DNA of 64,000 nucleotides from RGIG8244 sp045592785. Its GTDB lineage: Bacteria > Verrucomicrobiota > Lentisphaeria > Victivallales > UBA1829. Every line of letters begins with the position of its first letter. Position 1 is the stretch's first letter. The notes beneath the pieces were generated by a model. The model was not told where the DNA came from and did no database searches. It saw only the letters and a program-made list of their open reading frames with translations. The position numbers and the translations under genes were made by a program. The stretch lies in NCBI GenBank assembly GCA_045592785.1, contig JAZNVL010000017.1:5775-69774 (forward strand), written 5' to 3'. Shown in pieces: positions 35,416 to 43,344 of this stretch.

Positions 35416-36455
35416 AATGTTTCCTTTCCTGGTATAATGTTTTCATAGCCGGAGGCTGCCAGCAGAACTTCCTGCACAAGAAGATCGTGTTCGCGGGTGC
35501 GCAATGTGGGGGCTTCCCCGCGGACGGCTCTGGCAAATGCCTCCAGATGTTTCTGATGACGGTCACGTCCCTGATTGAACCGGATCGTGTGACATCCCGC
35601 CGGGAATGTGCCCCGGTCTTCTGCCAAACGCAGTTCCAGTTCCACATCCACGCCGTCGAACCGTTCCAGCGGAGTGAACGTGATGGAGCCCCTGTCGCCC
35701 ATGATCCGCATACGGCGTCCGACGGTATTTTCCACCACCTTGCTGCACGCGTGAAGCGTAACGATGTTATTGGGATATTCCAGAATGGCGGTACAGTTGT
35801 TTTTGATTTCCGGGGGGTATCCCGGGGCGGACCGGAGAATGGGCGTCACTTTTTCGGGACAGCCGAAGAATGTGACGATGGAGTCGATGAGGTGACACCC
35901 GAGATTATACATGATGCCGCCTTTGAGTTTGCCCATATATTCCTGATAGGGTTCCCCGCCGTAACAGTGATTCATATCCACTTCCACGGCAGAGACCTCG
36001 CCGATGAGTTTATCGGCGATGGCTTTCTGACAGAAATCGAACATGGGATTCACGCGGAACATATACCCCATTTCGAAGGGCAGGTTTTTCGCCTTGAATC
36101 CGGCAAGAAGTTTCTTGAATTCCGCCAGATCATTGCCGCCCGGTTTATCCATGTAAACGGGGATCCCCCGTTCCATGAACATCATGGCGGTGGGTACAAG
36201 ATCATAGTTCCCGGTTTCCACGGCGACGGCATCCAGTTCCGGATCGTTGAACACGTCTTCCAGGGTGATTTTTTTCACCCCGTCGTAAGGATCCAGATTG
36301 GCGGGGTTCATATACGCCGGATGAAGCGTGAGTTCTTCCCGGTCATCCACATACCCGGCGATATCGAAGATATCCTGCCGGATTTTCAGGGAAGTGATCG
36401 CGGAACAGGCGTGTTCGTGGGTCACACCGATTTGTGCGATACGAACTTTTTTCAT
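35412..36455 (-). CDS. Gfo/Idh/MocA-family oxidoreductase
   Basis: A 347-residue NAD(P)-dependent sugar or cyclitol dehydrogenase-like protein. The N-terminal Rossmann domain begins VRIAQIGVTHEHACSA; the family's EKP motif appears as MDKPGG near residue 112. The C-terminal domain has YMFRVNPMFDFCQKAI and YMGKLKGGIMYNLGCHLID with the His of the active-site GGCHxxD-type motif. Substrates in the family include inositols, glucose-fructose and N-acetylhexosamines. It overlaps both neighbours by 4 bp (ATGA), so the operon is tightly coupled. Confidence 0.87.
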   Translation of the reverse strand: MKKVRIAQIGVTHEHACSAITSLKIRQDIFDIAGYVDDREELTLHPAYMNPANLDPYDGVKKITLEDVFNDPELDAVAVETGNYDLVPTAMMFMERGIPVYMDKPGGNDLAEFKKLLAGFKAKNLPFEMGYMFRVNPMFDFCQKAIADKLIGEVSAVEVDMNHCYGGEPYQEYMGKLKGGIMYNLGCHLIDSIVTFFGCPEKVTPILRSAPGYPPEIKNNCTAILEYPNNIVTLHACSKVVENTVGRRMRIMGDRGSITFTPLERFDGVDVELELRLAEDRGTFPAGCHTIRFNQGRDRHQKHLEAFARAVRGEAPTLRTREHDLLVQEVLLAASGYENIIPGKETL

Positions 36456-37456
36456 TTCATGCGCTCCAGATAAGCATCCATTCTGTCATTGTTGCCCCAG
36501 TTGAAATCTCTGGGACAACGTCCGATCTCGTATTCCAGACCCTTGTAAAGGGGCATCAGTTCTTCCTGCTTCATGCCGGTCGCCGCCAATACTTTGCTGT
36601 TGTCCATAACGCGTTCGAAAAGACGGTCATAATCCAGCTGCCAGCGGTTGGCGTAAGCATAGGGCTGTTCCGGATCGACGATGATGTTGAGATAGTCTTC
36701 CTTATCCACCCAGACACTTTCCAATCCGCAGATGTCTTTGTAGTAGTCCGCGATCTCGCCCCAGGTGTGATGTTCTGCGGTTGCAACGGTGAAGATCTCG
36801 CCCAGTGCTTTTTCGTTGAAAAGCAGATTGGCAAGCATCATGGCGATATCGCCCGCCCAGGACATGGTCGCCTGCACGTTTTTCGCCTGAATGGGCAGCA
36901 CGGTCTTTTTGCCCTGGAATGCGCGTCCGACGGTATTGGAGGCTTCGTGTGTGACGAGCTGATACCGCATGAGGGAGTATGTGATCGCCGGGCGGACCGC
37001 GGTCCAGTTCTTCCGGGGCATACTCAGGAGGATGTTTTCTCCGCGTGCCTTGTAAACGCTGTAGTCATCGGAATTACGCAGGGGGATATTTTCGCTGGCA
37101 TCGAGCAGGCGGGGAGAGGTCTCTTTGATGGGGACTTCTTTGTTGTCATAGATCCGGTAGGAGGAGAAATAGATGTACTGATCGGTACTTCTCAACATCC
37201 AGGGCAGAGCCCAGCACAGTTCACGGGTCGGATAAATGAGGAAGTCCACGATGGCATCGTATCCTCTGGAAAGCAGTTCCCGCAGATATTCGGGATCTTT
37301 TGCATTTTCCACTTTGTGAAAATTGGCGCCGGCAAAGGGGACCCGGGGCTCAAAATTGGCGATGGCATCCACGGTATAACCGCGTTTCACCAGGATCGGG
37401 ACAAGATGCTGTCCCATTGCTCCGGTCGCGCCGAGAACAAGAACTCGTTTGCTCAT
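36452..37456 (-). CDS. NAD-dependent epimerase/dehydratase family protein
   Basis: A 334-residue extended SDR. The N-terminal nucleotide site reads VLVLGATGAMGQHLVPIL (GxxGxxG). The segment YIYFSSYRIYDN carries the catalytic Ser region, and YSVYKARGE near residue 155 gives the YxxxK pair. The family acts on nucleotide sugars or related hydroxy compounds. Substrate unknown. The neighbours, a Gfo/Idh/MocA enzyme and an AroD-like protein, suggest modification or breakdown of a sugar or cyclitol. Confidence 0.85.
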   Translation of the reverse strand: MSKRVLVLGATGAMGQHLVPILVKRGYTVDAIANFEPRVPFAGANFHKVENAKDPEYLRELLSRGYDAIVDFLIYPTRELCWALPWMLRSTDQYIYFSSYRIYDNKEVPIKETSPRLLDASENIPLRNSDDYSVYKARGENILLSMPRKNWTAVRPAITYSLMRYQLVTHEASNTVGRAFQGKKTVLPIQAKNVQATMSWAGDIAMMLANLLFNEKALGEIFTVATAEHHTWGEIADYYKDICGLESVWVDKEDYLNIIVDPEQPYAYANRWQLDYDRLFERVMDNSKVLAATGMKQEELMPLYKGLEYEIGRCPRDFNWGNNDRMDAYLERMK

Positions 37457-37468
37457 TGTATATTCTCC

Positions 37469-38257
37469 TTACTGGACGTCATCGATGTGGAAGGGGATGT
37501 TGCCCAGAACGGCGCGGAATGCGGTAATGGTGGGCTGACTGAAATATCCCAGGTTCGGAGCCTGATAACCGGGAACAGCAAAGGAAATGCTGGATCCCAG
37601 GATCGGGCTCATATAACGGTGCAGACGGCTCCATTTTCCGCCGCAGAGATGCACGAAGGGCTGTTTGATCTCGCGATTGAGGAGCATGGTGGTGCGTACG
37701 GCTTCCAGAAATTCCGCTTCCGTATTGCATGCGGTCACGATCTTCAGGATGTCGGCACCGCGTTCCGCCTGTGCCTGCAGATGCGCCAGAACTTCTTCCG
37801 CAGTACGGGCTTTGCTGAGCATGTGGCTGGACATGATGACTTTTCCGCCCTTGTCGTGGATCTTCCGGATCAGTTCTTTCTGTTTTTCGATGGCGACGGG
37901 ATCGGTGGCAAGTTCGTATTCCGCAGGACCGAACAGGTCGCCCATGACGTCCACCACTTCGGCGCCGGCATCCACGGCATCCAGAAGATGCTGCTGACGG
38001 GCTTCGTCGTTATTCCCGTGGACTTTGCAACTGCGGTAAAGGATGAACATGAAGGGCAGGTGCACTTCATTCATCAGCATGGCGAAGTTATCTTTGGTAC
38101 GTTCTTCCAGCGGAATATTTTCCATCTGGATTGCCACGGCATCCGCGCCCTGGAATTCCGCGGTACGGGCGGTTGCCAGTGCTTCGGAGATGCTGTTGGG
38201 GACGCAAAGCAGGGTGACTGCCGGTTTCTGACGATTGAAAAATGACTTCTTCAACAT
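37469..38257 (-). CDS. Type I 3-dehydroquinate dehydratase-like protein, active site incomplete
   Basis: A 262-residue TIM-barrel protein resembling AroD. The Schiff-base Lys (ADILKIVTAC, near residue 162) and the nearby His (IMSSHM, near 135) are present, as are a conserved Arg (ILYRS, near 75) and the late GKWSRLHR and SQPTITAFRAVL segments. By eye, though, the substrate-binding Glu and Arg of the first strand (ElRlD) read AIQME, and the Glu after the conserved Arg is replaced. It is the first gene of an oxidoreductase operon, not a shikimate cluster. A lyase or aldolase acting on a related cyclic substrate is a fair guess. Confidence 0.72.
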   Translation of the reverse strand: MLKKSFFNRQKPAVTLLCVPNSISEALATARTAEFQGADAVAIQMENIPLEERTKDNFAMLMNEVHLPFMFILYRSCKVHGNNDEARQQHLLDAVDAGAEVVDVMGDLFGPAEYELATDPVAIEKQKELIRKIHDKGGKVIMSSHMLSKARTAEEVLAHLQAQAERGADILKIVTACNTEAEFLEAVRTTMLLNREIKQPFVHLCGGKWSRLHRYMSPILGSSISFAVPGYQAPNLGYFSQPTITAFRAVLGNIPFHIDDVQ

Positions 38258-38303
38258 GTGTTGATCCTTTCCTGTTGTTGTTTGGAATTACGGGAGATAC
38301 TAT

Positions 38304-38332
38304 AATATAATGTGTGAACAATGATAATTCAA
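38304..38332 (-). promoter_or_regulatory. Promoter of the AroD-like/oxidoreductase operon
   Basis: Minus strand: TTGAAT (38332-38327), 17-bp spacer, TATATT (38309-38304), about 50 bp before the first gene. Confidence 0.58.
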
Positions 38333-38406
38333 CCTGTGAAACGGAAAAATCACGAAAAAACATCCGGAAAAATCATCTGAAAACGGCGGTTTTCTTTCTA
38401 TAAAAC

Positions 38407-38435
38407 TTGAAATACGCGCTGCGCGGTATTATATT
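38407..38435 (+). promoter_or_regulatory. Promoter of dapL
   Basis: TTGAAA (38407-38412), 17-bp spacer, TATATT (38430-38435), 41 bp before the ATG. It is divergent from the operon promoter on the other strand, about 75 bp away. Confidence 0.58.
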
Positions 38436-38475
38436 ACCGGATGTTCATTTACATTAATGAAAGGAAAACAGGACC

Positions 38476-39714
38476 ATGGAAGAAAATTTCCTGCAGGAAA
38501 ATTTTGCCGCCCGGATCGGCGGTAACATGTTTGGTAAGGATACCAAAATCTATAAGTTCGAAAAGATCAAAAGAGCCAAACGCGCCGCAGCCGCCGCAAA
38601 TCCCGGGGTGGAACTCATCGATATGGGCGTGGGCGAACCCGATGATATGGCGTTCCCCGCAGTTGTGGAAACACTCTGCAAAGAAGCCGCAAACTGGGAA
38701 AACCGTATCTATGCCGATAACGGCTGCGCCGATTTCAAAGCCGCCGCCGCCCGGTATATGAAGAGCCTTTACGGCGTGGAACTGGATGCCGATACCGAAA
38801 TCGTTCATGCCATCGGCAGCAAATCCGCGCTGACTCTGCTCCCCGCATGTTTCATCAATCCCGGCGACATCACCATCATGACCGTCCCCGGTTACCCCGT
38901 CATGGGCACCTGGACCAAATATCTGGGCGGTGAAGTGGTGAACCTTCCGCTTCTGGAAGAAAACGGATTCCTTCCGGATCTGGATTCCCTCACCGAAGAT
39001 CAGCGCAAACGTGCGAAACTGTTGTATCTGAACTATCCGAACAATCCGACGGGCGCCTCTGCCAGTGTGGAATTCTTCACCAAAGCGGTGAAATTTGCAC
39101 AGGAAAACCAGATCCTCATCGTCAGTGATGCGGCGTATGCTCCCCTCAATTTCGTTGGGAAACCCCTGAGCATCCTCTCCATCCCCGGCGCAATGGATTG
39201 CTGTATCGAACTGCACAGTATGTCCAAAGGCTTCAACATGACCGGATGGCGTTTGAGCTGGGTCTGCGGAAATCCGCTGGCAGTGAAAGCCTTCGCAACC
39301 GTGAAAGACAATGCGGACAGCGGACAGTTCCTGGCAGTGCAGAAAGCCGCCATCGCCGCTCTGGATGATCAGGCGACCATTACGCCCGCCATCAGCGAAA
39401 AATACGAACGCCGTCTCACCAGCATGGTGGAAACATTGAAGAAACTCGGGTTCAACGCGAAAGTTCCCGCCGGTTCCTTCTACCTGTATGTGAAGGCACC
39501 GAAAGCTTCTTCCGACGGCAGTGTGTTCGCTTCCGGCGAAGATTTCAGCCAGTGGCTCATCAAGAACAAACTCATCAGTTCTGTTCCCTGGGATGATGCC
39601 GGTCCCTACGTCCGTTTCTCCGCCACCTTTGTGGCACGCGGCGGACGGGAAGAGGAAGAACGTGTTCTGGCGGAATTCGCGCGCCGTCTCTCCGACGCCA
39701 AGTTTGAATTTTGA
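38476..39714 (+). CDS. dapL: LL-diaminopimelate aminotransferase
   Basis: Converts tetrahydrodipicolinate directly to LL-diaminopimelate for lysine and peptidoglycan, bypassing the succinyl or acetyl routes. A 412-residue fold-type I enzyme: NMFGKDTKIYKFEKIK at the N-terminus, DMGVGEPDDMAFP near residue 50, LNYPNNPTGASAS near 182, SDAAYAPL and ELHSMSKGFNMTGWRL near 255 with the Schiff-base Lys. The EPDDMAFP and SKGFNMTGWR segments are characteristic of DapL. An AAAGGA-type site precedes the ATG. DapL is common in the PVC group. Confidence 0.88.
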   Translation: MEENFLQENFAARIGGNMFGKDTKIYKFEKIKRAKRAAAAANPGVELIDMGVGEPDDMAFPAVVETLCKEAANWENRIYADNGCADFKAAAARYMKSLYGVELDADTEIVHAIGSKSALTLLPACFINPGDITIMTVPGYPVMGTWTKYLGGEVVNLPLLEENGFLPDLDSLTEDQRKRAKLLYLNYPNNPTGASASVEFFTKAVKFAQENQILIVSDAAYAPLNFVGKPLSILSIPGAMDCCIELHSMSKGFNMTGWRLSWVCGNPLAVKAFATVKDNADSGQFLAVQKAAIAALDDQATITPAISEKYERRLTSMVETLKKLGFNAKVPAGSFYLYVKAPKASSDGSVFASGEDFSQWLIKNKLISSVPWDDAGPYVRFSATFVARGGREEEERVLAEFARRLSDAKFEF

Positions 39715-39734
39715 CCATTTCAGGAACTCCCGCT

Positions 39735-41462
39735 ATGAAAACAGGCAAATCTGCACAACGCAAAAAGAACCTCCCCGTCAAGGGCGCGGATGTCGTAATA
39801 CAATGTCTGGAAAATGCCGGCGTCGATATGATCTTTGCATATCCCGGCGGACAGTCCATTGAATTGCATCAGGCTCTCACCCGGAAACCGGGGATCCGGG
39901 TCATCCTCCCCCGGCATGAACAGGGCGGAGCGTTTGCAGCTGTGGGATATGCCCGCGCCACCGGGCGGACCGGTGTGTGCATGGCGACCAGCGGACCCGG
40001 TGCCACCAATCTGATCACCGGGATCGCGGATGCCTACATGGATTCCGTTCCCACGGTCTTCATCACAGGACAGGTCCCTCTGGCATTCATCGGGAAAAAT
40101 GCGTTCCAGGAAACAGATATCATCGGTATCACCCGCCCCATCGTGAAACACAGCTTCCTCGTTTTGAAAGCGGAAGACATTCCCGCCATCATGAACGATG
40201 CGTTCCGCCTGGCGAATTCCGGGCGGCCTGGACCGGTGGTGGTAGACGTGCCGAAAAATATTCAGCAGCAGGTCTTCACCCCGGAATACCCGGAAAACCC
40301 CTACGGACTGGATTACACGGCACTTCATCCTGTCATTGACGAACAGGATTTCAAACAGTTGCGCAAGTGGATCCTGAGCGCACGGCGTCCCTGTATTTAT
40401 GCGGGCGGCGGGATCATCACTGCCGGGGCTTCGGAAGAACTCCGGAAGTTTGCCCGTGGGTATAACATCCCGGTGACCTCCACCATCCATGCGCTGGGCG
40501 CGTTCCCTGACGATGATCCGCTTTCTCTGCTCTGGTTGGGAATGCACGGGTCATACGCCGCCAATTACGCCGCCAATGAGTGTGATCTGCTGTTGACGTT
40601 CGGTGCCCGGTTCGATGACCGCGTGACCGGGCCGACTGCCACCTTTGCGCCCGATGCGACCATCGTGCATGTGGATATCGACTGGTCGGAAGTCAACAAG
40701 AACAAACGGGTCGCCATGGGTATGCTGGCGGATGTGAAAGATGTGCTCACGCGCCTCAATGCCCAGCCTGTCCGGTTGGAAAACAGGGAATGGCACAGAC
40801 AGATCGCGGAATGGAAGAAGGAATATCCTGCCCGCACTTACAAGAAAACAAAACTGCCCCAGCCCCAGCAGATCGTGGAGACACTCTCCCGCCTGACCAA
40901 TGGCGAAGCCATCATCGTGCCGGGTGTGGGACAGCATCAGATGTGGGCTGCGCAGTATTATCATTACTCCAAGCCCCGGCAGTTCCTCACGTCCGGCGGA
41001 CTGGGCTCCATGGGCTTCGGTCTCCCGGCTGCCATGGGTGCGAAACTGGCGTGTCCGGATGCCGTGGTGATCAATATCGACGGTGACGGTTCCTTCCAGA
41101 TGAACATTCAGGAGCTCGCCACATTGAGCGTGGAAAAGATCCCGGTGAAGATGATCCTGCTGAACAATCAGCATCTGGGCATGGTGGCACAGTGGGAAGA
41201 CCGGTTCTACGATTCCAACAGAGGAAATACCATTCTCAAAAATGATTATGTCCCCGGGTTCTACCCCGATTTCGTCACCATTGCCAAAGGGTACGGCATT
41301 CCCGCCATCTCTGTGACGAAACGCGATCAGGTGGAAGACGCCATCCGCACCATGCTGGAAACGGATGGACCGTTCCTGCTGGATTGTCATACGGGTTATC
41401 ACGAACATGTACTGCCCATGATCCCGCCGGGCAAGACGTACCGTGATATCATTACGTCATAA
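39735..41462 (+). CDS. ilvB: Acetolactate synthase large subunit
   Basis: ThDP enzyme joining two pyruvates, or pyruvate and 2-ketobutyrate, in branched-chain synthesis. I start at ATG 39735 after AGGA; a TTG at 39711 overlaps the dapL stop. Its 575 residues show IFAYPGGQSIELHQ, LPRHEQGGAFAAVGYARATG with the catalytic Glu near residue 60, ATSGPGATNLITGIADAY, and the ThDP motif INIDGDGSFQMNIQELAT near 450, then NNQHLGMVAQWEDRFY. The regulatory small subunit (IlvN) is not adjacent. Confidence 0.93.
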   Translation: MKTGKSAQRKKNLPVKGADVVIQCLENAGVDMIFAYPGGQSIELHQALTRKPGIRVILPRHEQGGAFAAVGYARATGRTGVCMATSGPGATNLITGIADAYMDSVPTVFITGQVPLAFIGKNAFQETDIIGITRPIVKHSFLVLKAEDIPAIMNDAFRLANSGRPGPVVVDVPKNIQQQVFTPEYPENPYGLDYTALHPVIDEQDFKQLRKWILSARRPCIYAGGGIITAGASEELRKFARGYNIPVTSTIHALGAFPDDDPLSLLWLGMHGSYAANYAANECDLLLTFGARFDDRVTGPTATFAPDATIVHVDIDWSEVNKNKRVAMGMLADVKDVLTRLNAQPVRLENREWHRQIAEWKKEYPARTYKKTKLPQPQQIVETLSRLTNGEAIIVPGVGQHQMWAAQYYHYSKPRQFLTSGGLGSMGFGLPAAMGAKLACPDAVVINIDGDGSFQMNIQELATLSVEKIPVKMILLNNQHLGMVAQWEDRFYDSNRGNTILKNDYVPGFYPDFVTIAKGYGIPAISVTKRDQVEDAIRTMLETDGPFLLDCHTGYHEHVLPMIPPGKTYRDIITS

Positions 41463-41498
41463 ATCTGTTCGTACAGATTTCCGGAAACTGCTTTTATT

Positions 41499-41547
41499 AT
41501 CCCCTTGTATTCTGCCTTTTTGCGTGTAAGGTAGCATACAGGGGGAT
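41499..41547 (+). promoter_or_regulatory. Long hairpin in the leader of the ferritin-like gene
   Basis: Outer arms 41499-41510 and 41536-41547 pair over 12 bp with one G-U. Inner arms 41512-41518 and 41528-41534 pair over 7 bp, with a 9-nt loop. The near-continuous ~19-bp stem ends 42 bp before the ATG and has no T run after it. It may be an RNA leader element or an operator-like inverted repeat. Confidence 0.5.
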
Positions 41548-41589
41548 ATTCTATGTCCCGGAGTGCAACCATTAAAAAAGGAGGGTAAA

Positions 41590-42108
41590 ATGGAAAGCAA
41601 AGCACAAAAACTCGTGAACATGGATATGGACACACTGCTCCGTATGCTCAACAAAGCCTATGCCGATGAATGGCTGGCGTTTCTTCAGTATTGGACCGCC
41701 GCCCACACCGTCAAAGGAATGCTCCGCCGGGAAGTGGTCAAAGAACTCATGGAACACGCCATGGAGGAATTCGAACACGCGCGGAAACTGGCGGAACGGA
41801 TCGAACAGCTGGGCGGAAATGTACTGCTGACACCCGAAGAATTGATCCGGGAGGCGAATTGTGCGTATGTCAGCCCGTCGAAAGCCTGCAGCGGGAAGAT
41901 CGTGGATCAGACAATCGCCAGTGAACGGTGTGCCATTGCGGTGTACCGGCGTATGCTGGAAGAGACCCACGGACGGGATATGGTGACGTATCATCTGGCG
42001 TTGGAACTGTTGAAGGAGGAACTGGATCACGAAGCGGAATTTCTGCAGATCCGGGAAGACCTTGACAGCATCAAAACAGCGATGCAGGACCAGTGTTGTC
42101 CGAAATAA
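41590..42108 (+). CDS. Ferritin-like / Dps-like di-iron protein
   Basis: A 172-residue four-helix ferritin-like protein, with the start at ATG 41590 behind GGAGGGT. The di-iron ligand pattern is visible: Glu in ADEWLAFLQYW near residue 20, ExxH in EEFEHARKL near 55, Glu in IASERCAIAVYRRM near 112, and ExxH in EELDHEAEF near 143. Cysteines at ANCAYVSPSKACSG near 95-107 and SERC lie close to the metal site, as in DpsL-type thioferritins of anaerobes. Likely role: iron storage or peroxide removal. It has its own terminator. Confidence 0.82.
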   Translation: MESKAQKLVNMDMDTLLRMLNKAYADEWLAFLQYWTAAHTVKGMLRREVVKELMEHAMEEFEHARKLAERIEQLGGNVLLTPEELIREANCAYVSPSKACSGKIVDQTIASERCAIAVYRRMLEETHGRDMVTYHLALELLKEELDHEAEFLQIREDLDSIKTAMQDQCCPK

Positions 42109-42133
42109 AACGTAAAAAAACGGATTGACGCGT

Positions 42134-42174
42134 TGCAGTTTTTCCCTGAAAACGGGGAAAAACTGCATTTTTTT
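42134..42174 (+). terminator. Terminator after the ferritin-like gene
   Basis: A perfect 13-bp stem (42134-42146 with 42155-42167), 8-nt loop and T run 42168-42174. Confidence 0.93.
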
Positions 42175-42217
42175 CATAAAAAATCGAAAAAAAAAGAAAA
42201 CTTTTCCAAAAAGCGGC

Positions 42218-42245
42218 TTGACATGATGAAGTTCTGCATTATGTT
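42218..42245 (+). promoter_or_regulatory. Promoter of the RAM-comF-accD run
   Basis: Consensus TTGACA (42218-42223), 16-bp spacer, TATGTT (42240-42245), about 75 bp before the first ATG. Confidence 0.55.
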
Positions 42246-42320
42246 AGCAAACGAAGGCCGGTCTTCGGAAGATCGGAGACAGTAAGAAACCTGAATACTA
42301 AAACAGTGAAAGGCAGCAGA

Positions 42321-42596
42321 ATGATCACAGCAATGATTCTGGTGAATGTGGAGCGTTCAATGCTCCAGAGTGTGATGGATGAAATCCTCGCAGTTGACGG
42401 TATCGTGGAAATCCACTCCGTCGTCGGCGAATATGATTTGGCAGCAATTGCCCGCGTGGAAACCAATCAGCAGCTTTCCATGATCATCGCGGATAAAATG
42501 TGTTCTCAGATCAAGGGAATCACCCACACCAAGACCCTCATTACTCTCGGCTCTCAGTTCAAATACGATGCCGAAGCCGCTTACGGCCTCAAGTAA
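42321..42596 (+). CDS. Stand-alone Lrp/AsnC ligand-binding (RAM) domain protein
   Basis: A 91-residue protein consisting only of the RAM domain that in Lrp/AsnC regulators binds amino acids and drives oligomerisation; the DNA-binding part is absent. Visible: ITAMILVNVERSMLQSVMDEIL, DGIVEIHSVVGEYDLAAIAR and ITHTKTLITLG, all typical. I start at ATG 42321, since the upstream GTG lacks a ribosome site. It overlaps comF by TAATG. It has its own promoter. Stand-alone RAM proteins are known; their partners are generally undefined. Confidence 0.88.
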   Translation: MITAMILVNVERSMLQSVMDEILAVDGIVEIHSVVGEYDLAAIARVETNQQLSMIIADKMCSQIKGITHTKTLITLGSQFKYDAEAAYGLK

Positions 42597-43342
42597 TGAG
42601 ATCGCTGCATCTGGCAGCCCGTCTTGCAAAAACCGGAAAGCTCCTGGAGCTTCTCCGGTTTTTTTTACCCCTGGAGTGTCCCGTCTGCGGCGGTCAGCCC
42701 TTTGACGGTTCTCCCAATATGTTATGCAAGGATTGTCTGCAGAAGATCGAATTCCTGACCCCGCCCGTGTGTCCCATGTGCGGTTGCGAATACAACGGAC
42801 TGCTGGATGTCTGCCCGCTGTGTCTGCAAAGCGGGAAACGTCCGTGGGACGGAGCGCTTTCCGTATTCCGGATGAATGGGCTTGTGAAGGAACTGCTGCA
42901 TAACTGCAAATATCACAAACAGCCGGAACTGGCGGCACTTCTTGGCGAACTCTGTCTGCTTTCGCTCCGCAACAATATGCCGCACATCGATTGCATCGTG
43001 CCGGTCCCCCTGCATTGGAGACGGTTCCTGCAGCGTGGATTCAATCAGTCGGAAGAACTCTCCAAACGTCTCGGGCAAGGTCTCGGGATCCCGGTAGTGA
43101 ATGCACTCCGGCGTAAAAAATACACGAAACAGCAGGCAAAATTGGGAAAAGAGGCAAGAATTTCAAATTTATCCGGTGCTTTTTCAATAAATCATTCGAC
43201 TTTTGTCGAAAAGCGTGCTATATTATTAGTAGATGATGTAATGACGACTGGTGCTACGTTATCGGCAGCGGCGCGTGTCCTGAAACGGGCAGGTGCGGCA
43301 AAGGTTTATGTTTTTACGGTTGCACGAAGACAAAGGAATTGA
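42596..43342 (+). CDS. comF: ComF-family phosphoribosyltransferase-like protein
   Basis: A 248-residue protein with N-terminal zinc-finger cysteines (CPVCGG, CKDC, CPMCGC, CPLC), then VPVPLHWRRFLQRGFNQSEELSK near residue 140 and the PRPP motif LLVDDVMTTGATLSAAA near 215. ComF proteins help bring single-stranded DNA into the cell in competence; elsewhere (GntX) the role is less clear. It begins within the preceding stop (TAATG at 42594-42598). The sequence inside it becomes AT-rich around 43150-43240. No other competence genes are in the window. Confidence 0.9.
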   Translation: MRSLHLAARLAKTGKLLELLRFFLPLECPVCGGQPFDGSPNMLCKDCLQKIEFLTPPVCPMCGCEYNGLLDVCPLCLQSGKRPWDGALSVFRMNGLVKELLHNCKYHKQPELAALLGELCLLSLRNNMPHIDCIVPVPLHWRRFLQRGFNQSEELSKRLGQGLGIPVVNALRRKKYTKQQAKLGKEARISNLSGAFSINHSTFVEKRAILLVDDVMTTGATLSAAARVLKRAGAAKVYVFTVARRQRN

Positions 43343-43344
43343 AT

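Noticed and set aside
37469..38257. Naming this gene aroD
   Set aside because: Several substrate-binding residues are missing by eye and the context is not shikimate synthesis; a general family name is safer.
41461..41480. 8-bp hairpin over the ilvB stop codon as a terminator
   Set aside because: The stem is perfect, but no T run follows, so termination is not supported.
42246..42320. Riboswitch in the leader of the RAM gene
   Set aside because: Only a short GGTCTTC/GAAGATC-type hairpin is visible; no known aptamer consensus.
42321..42596. Acetolactate synthase small subunit (IlvN)
   Set aside because: The sequence matches the Lrp/AsnC RAM pattern, not the ACT pattern of IlvN.
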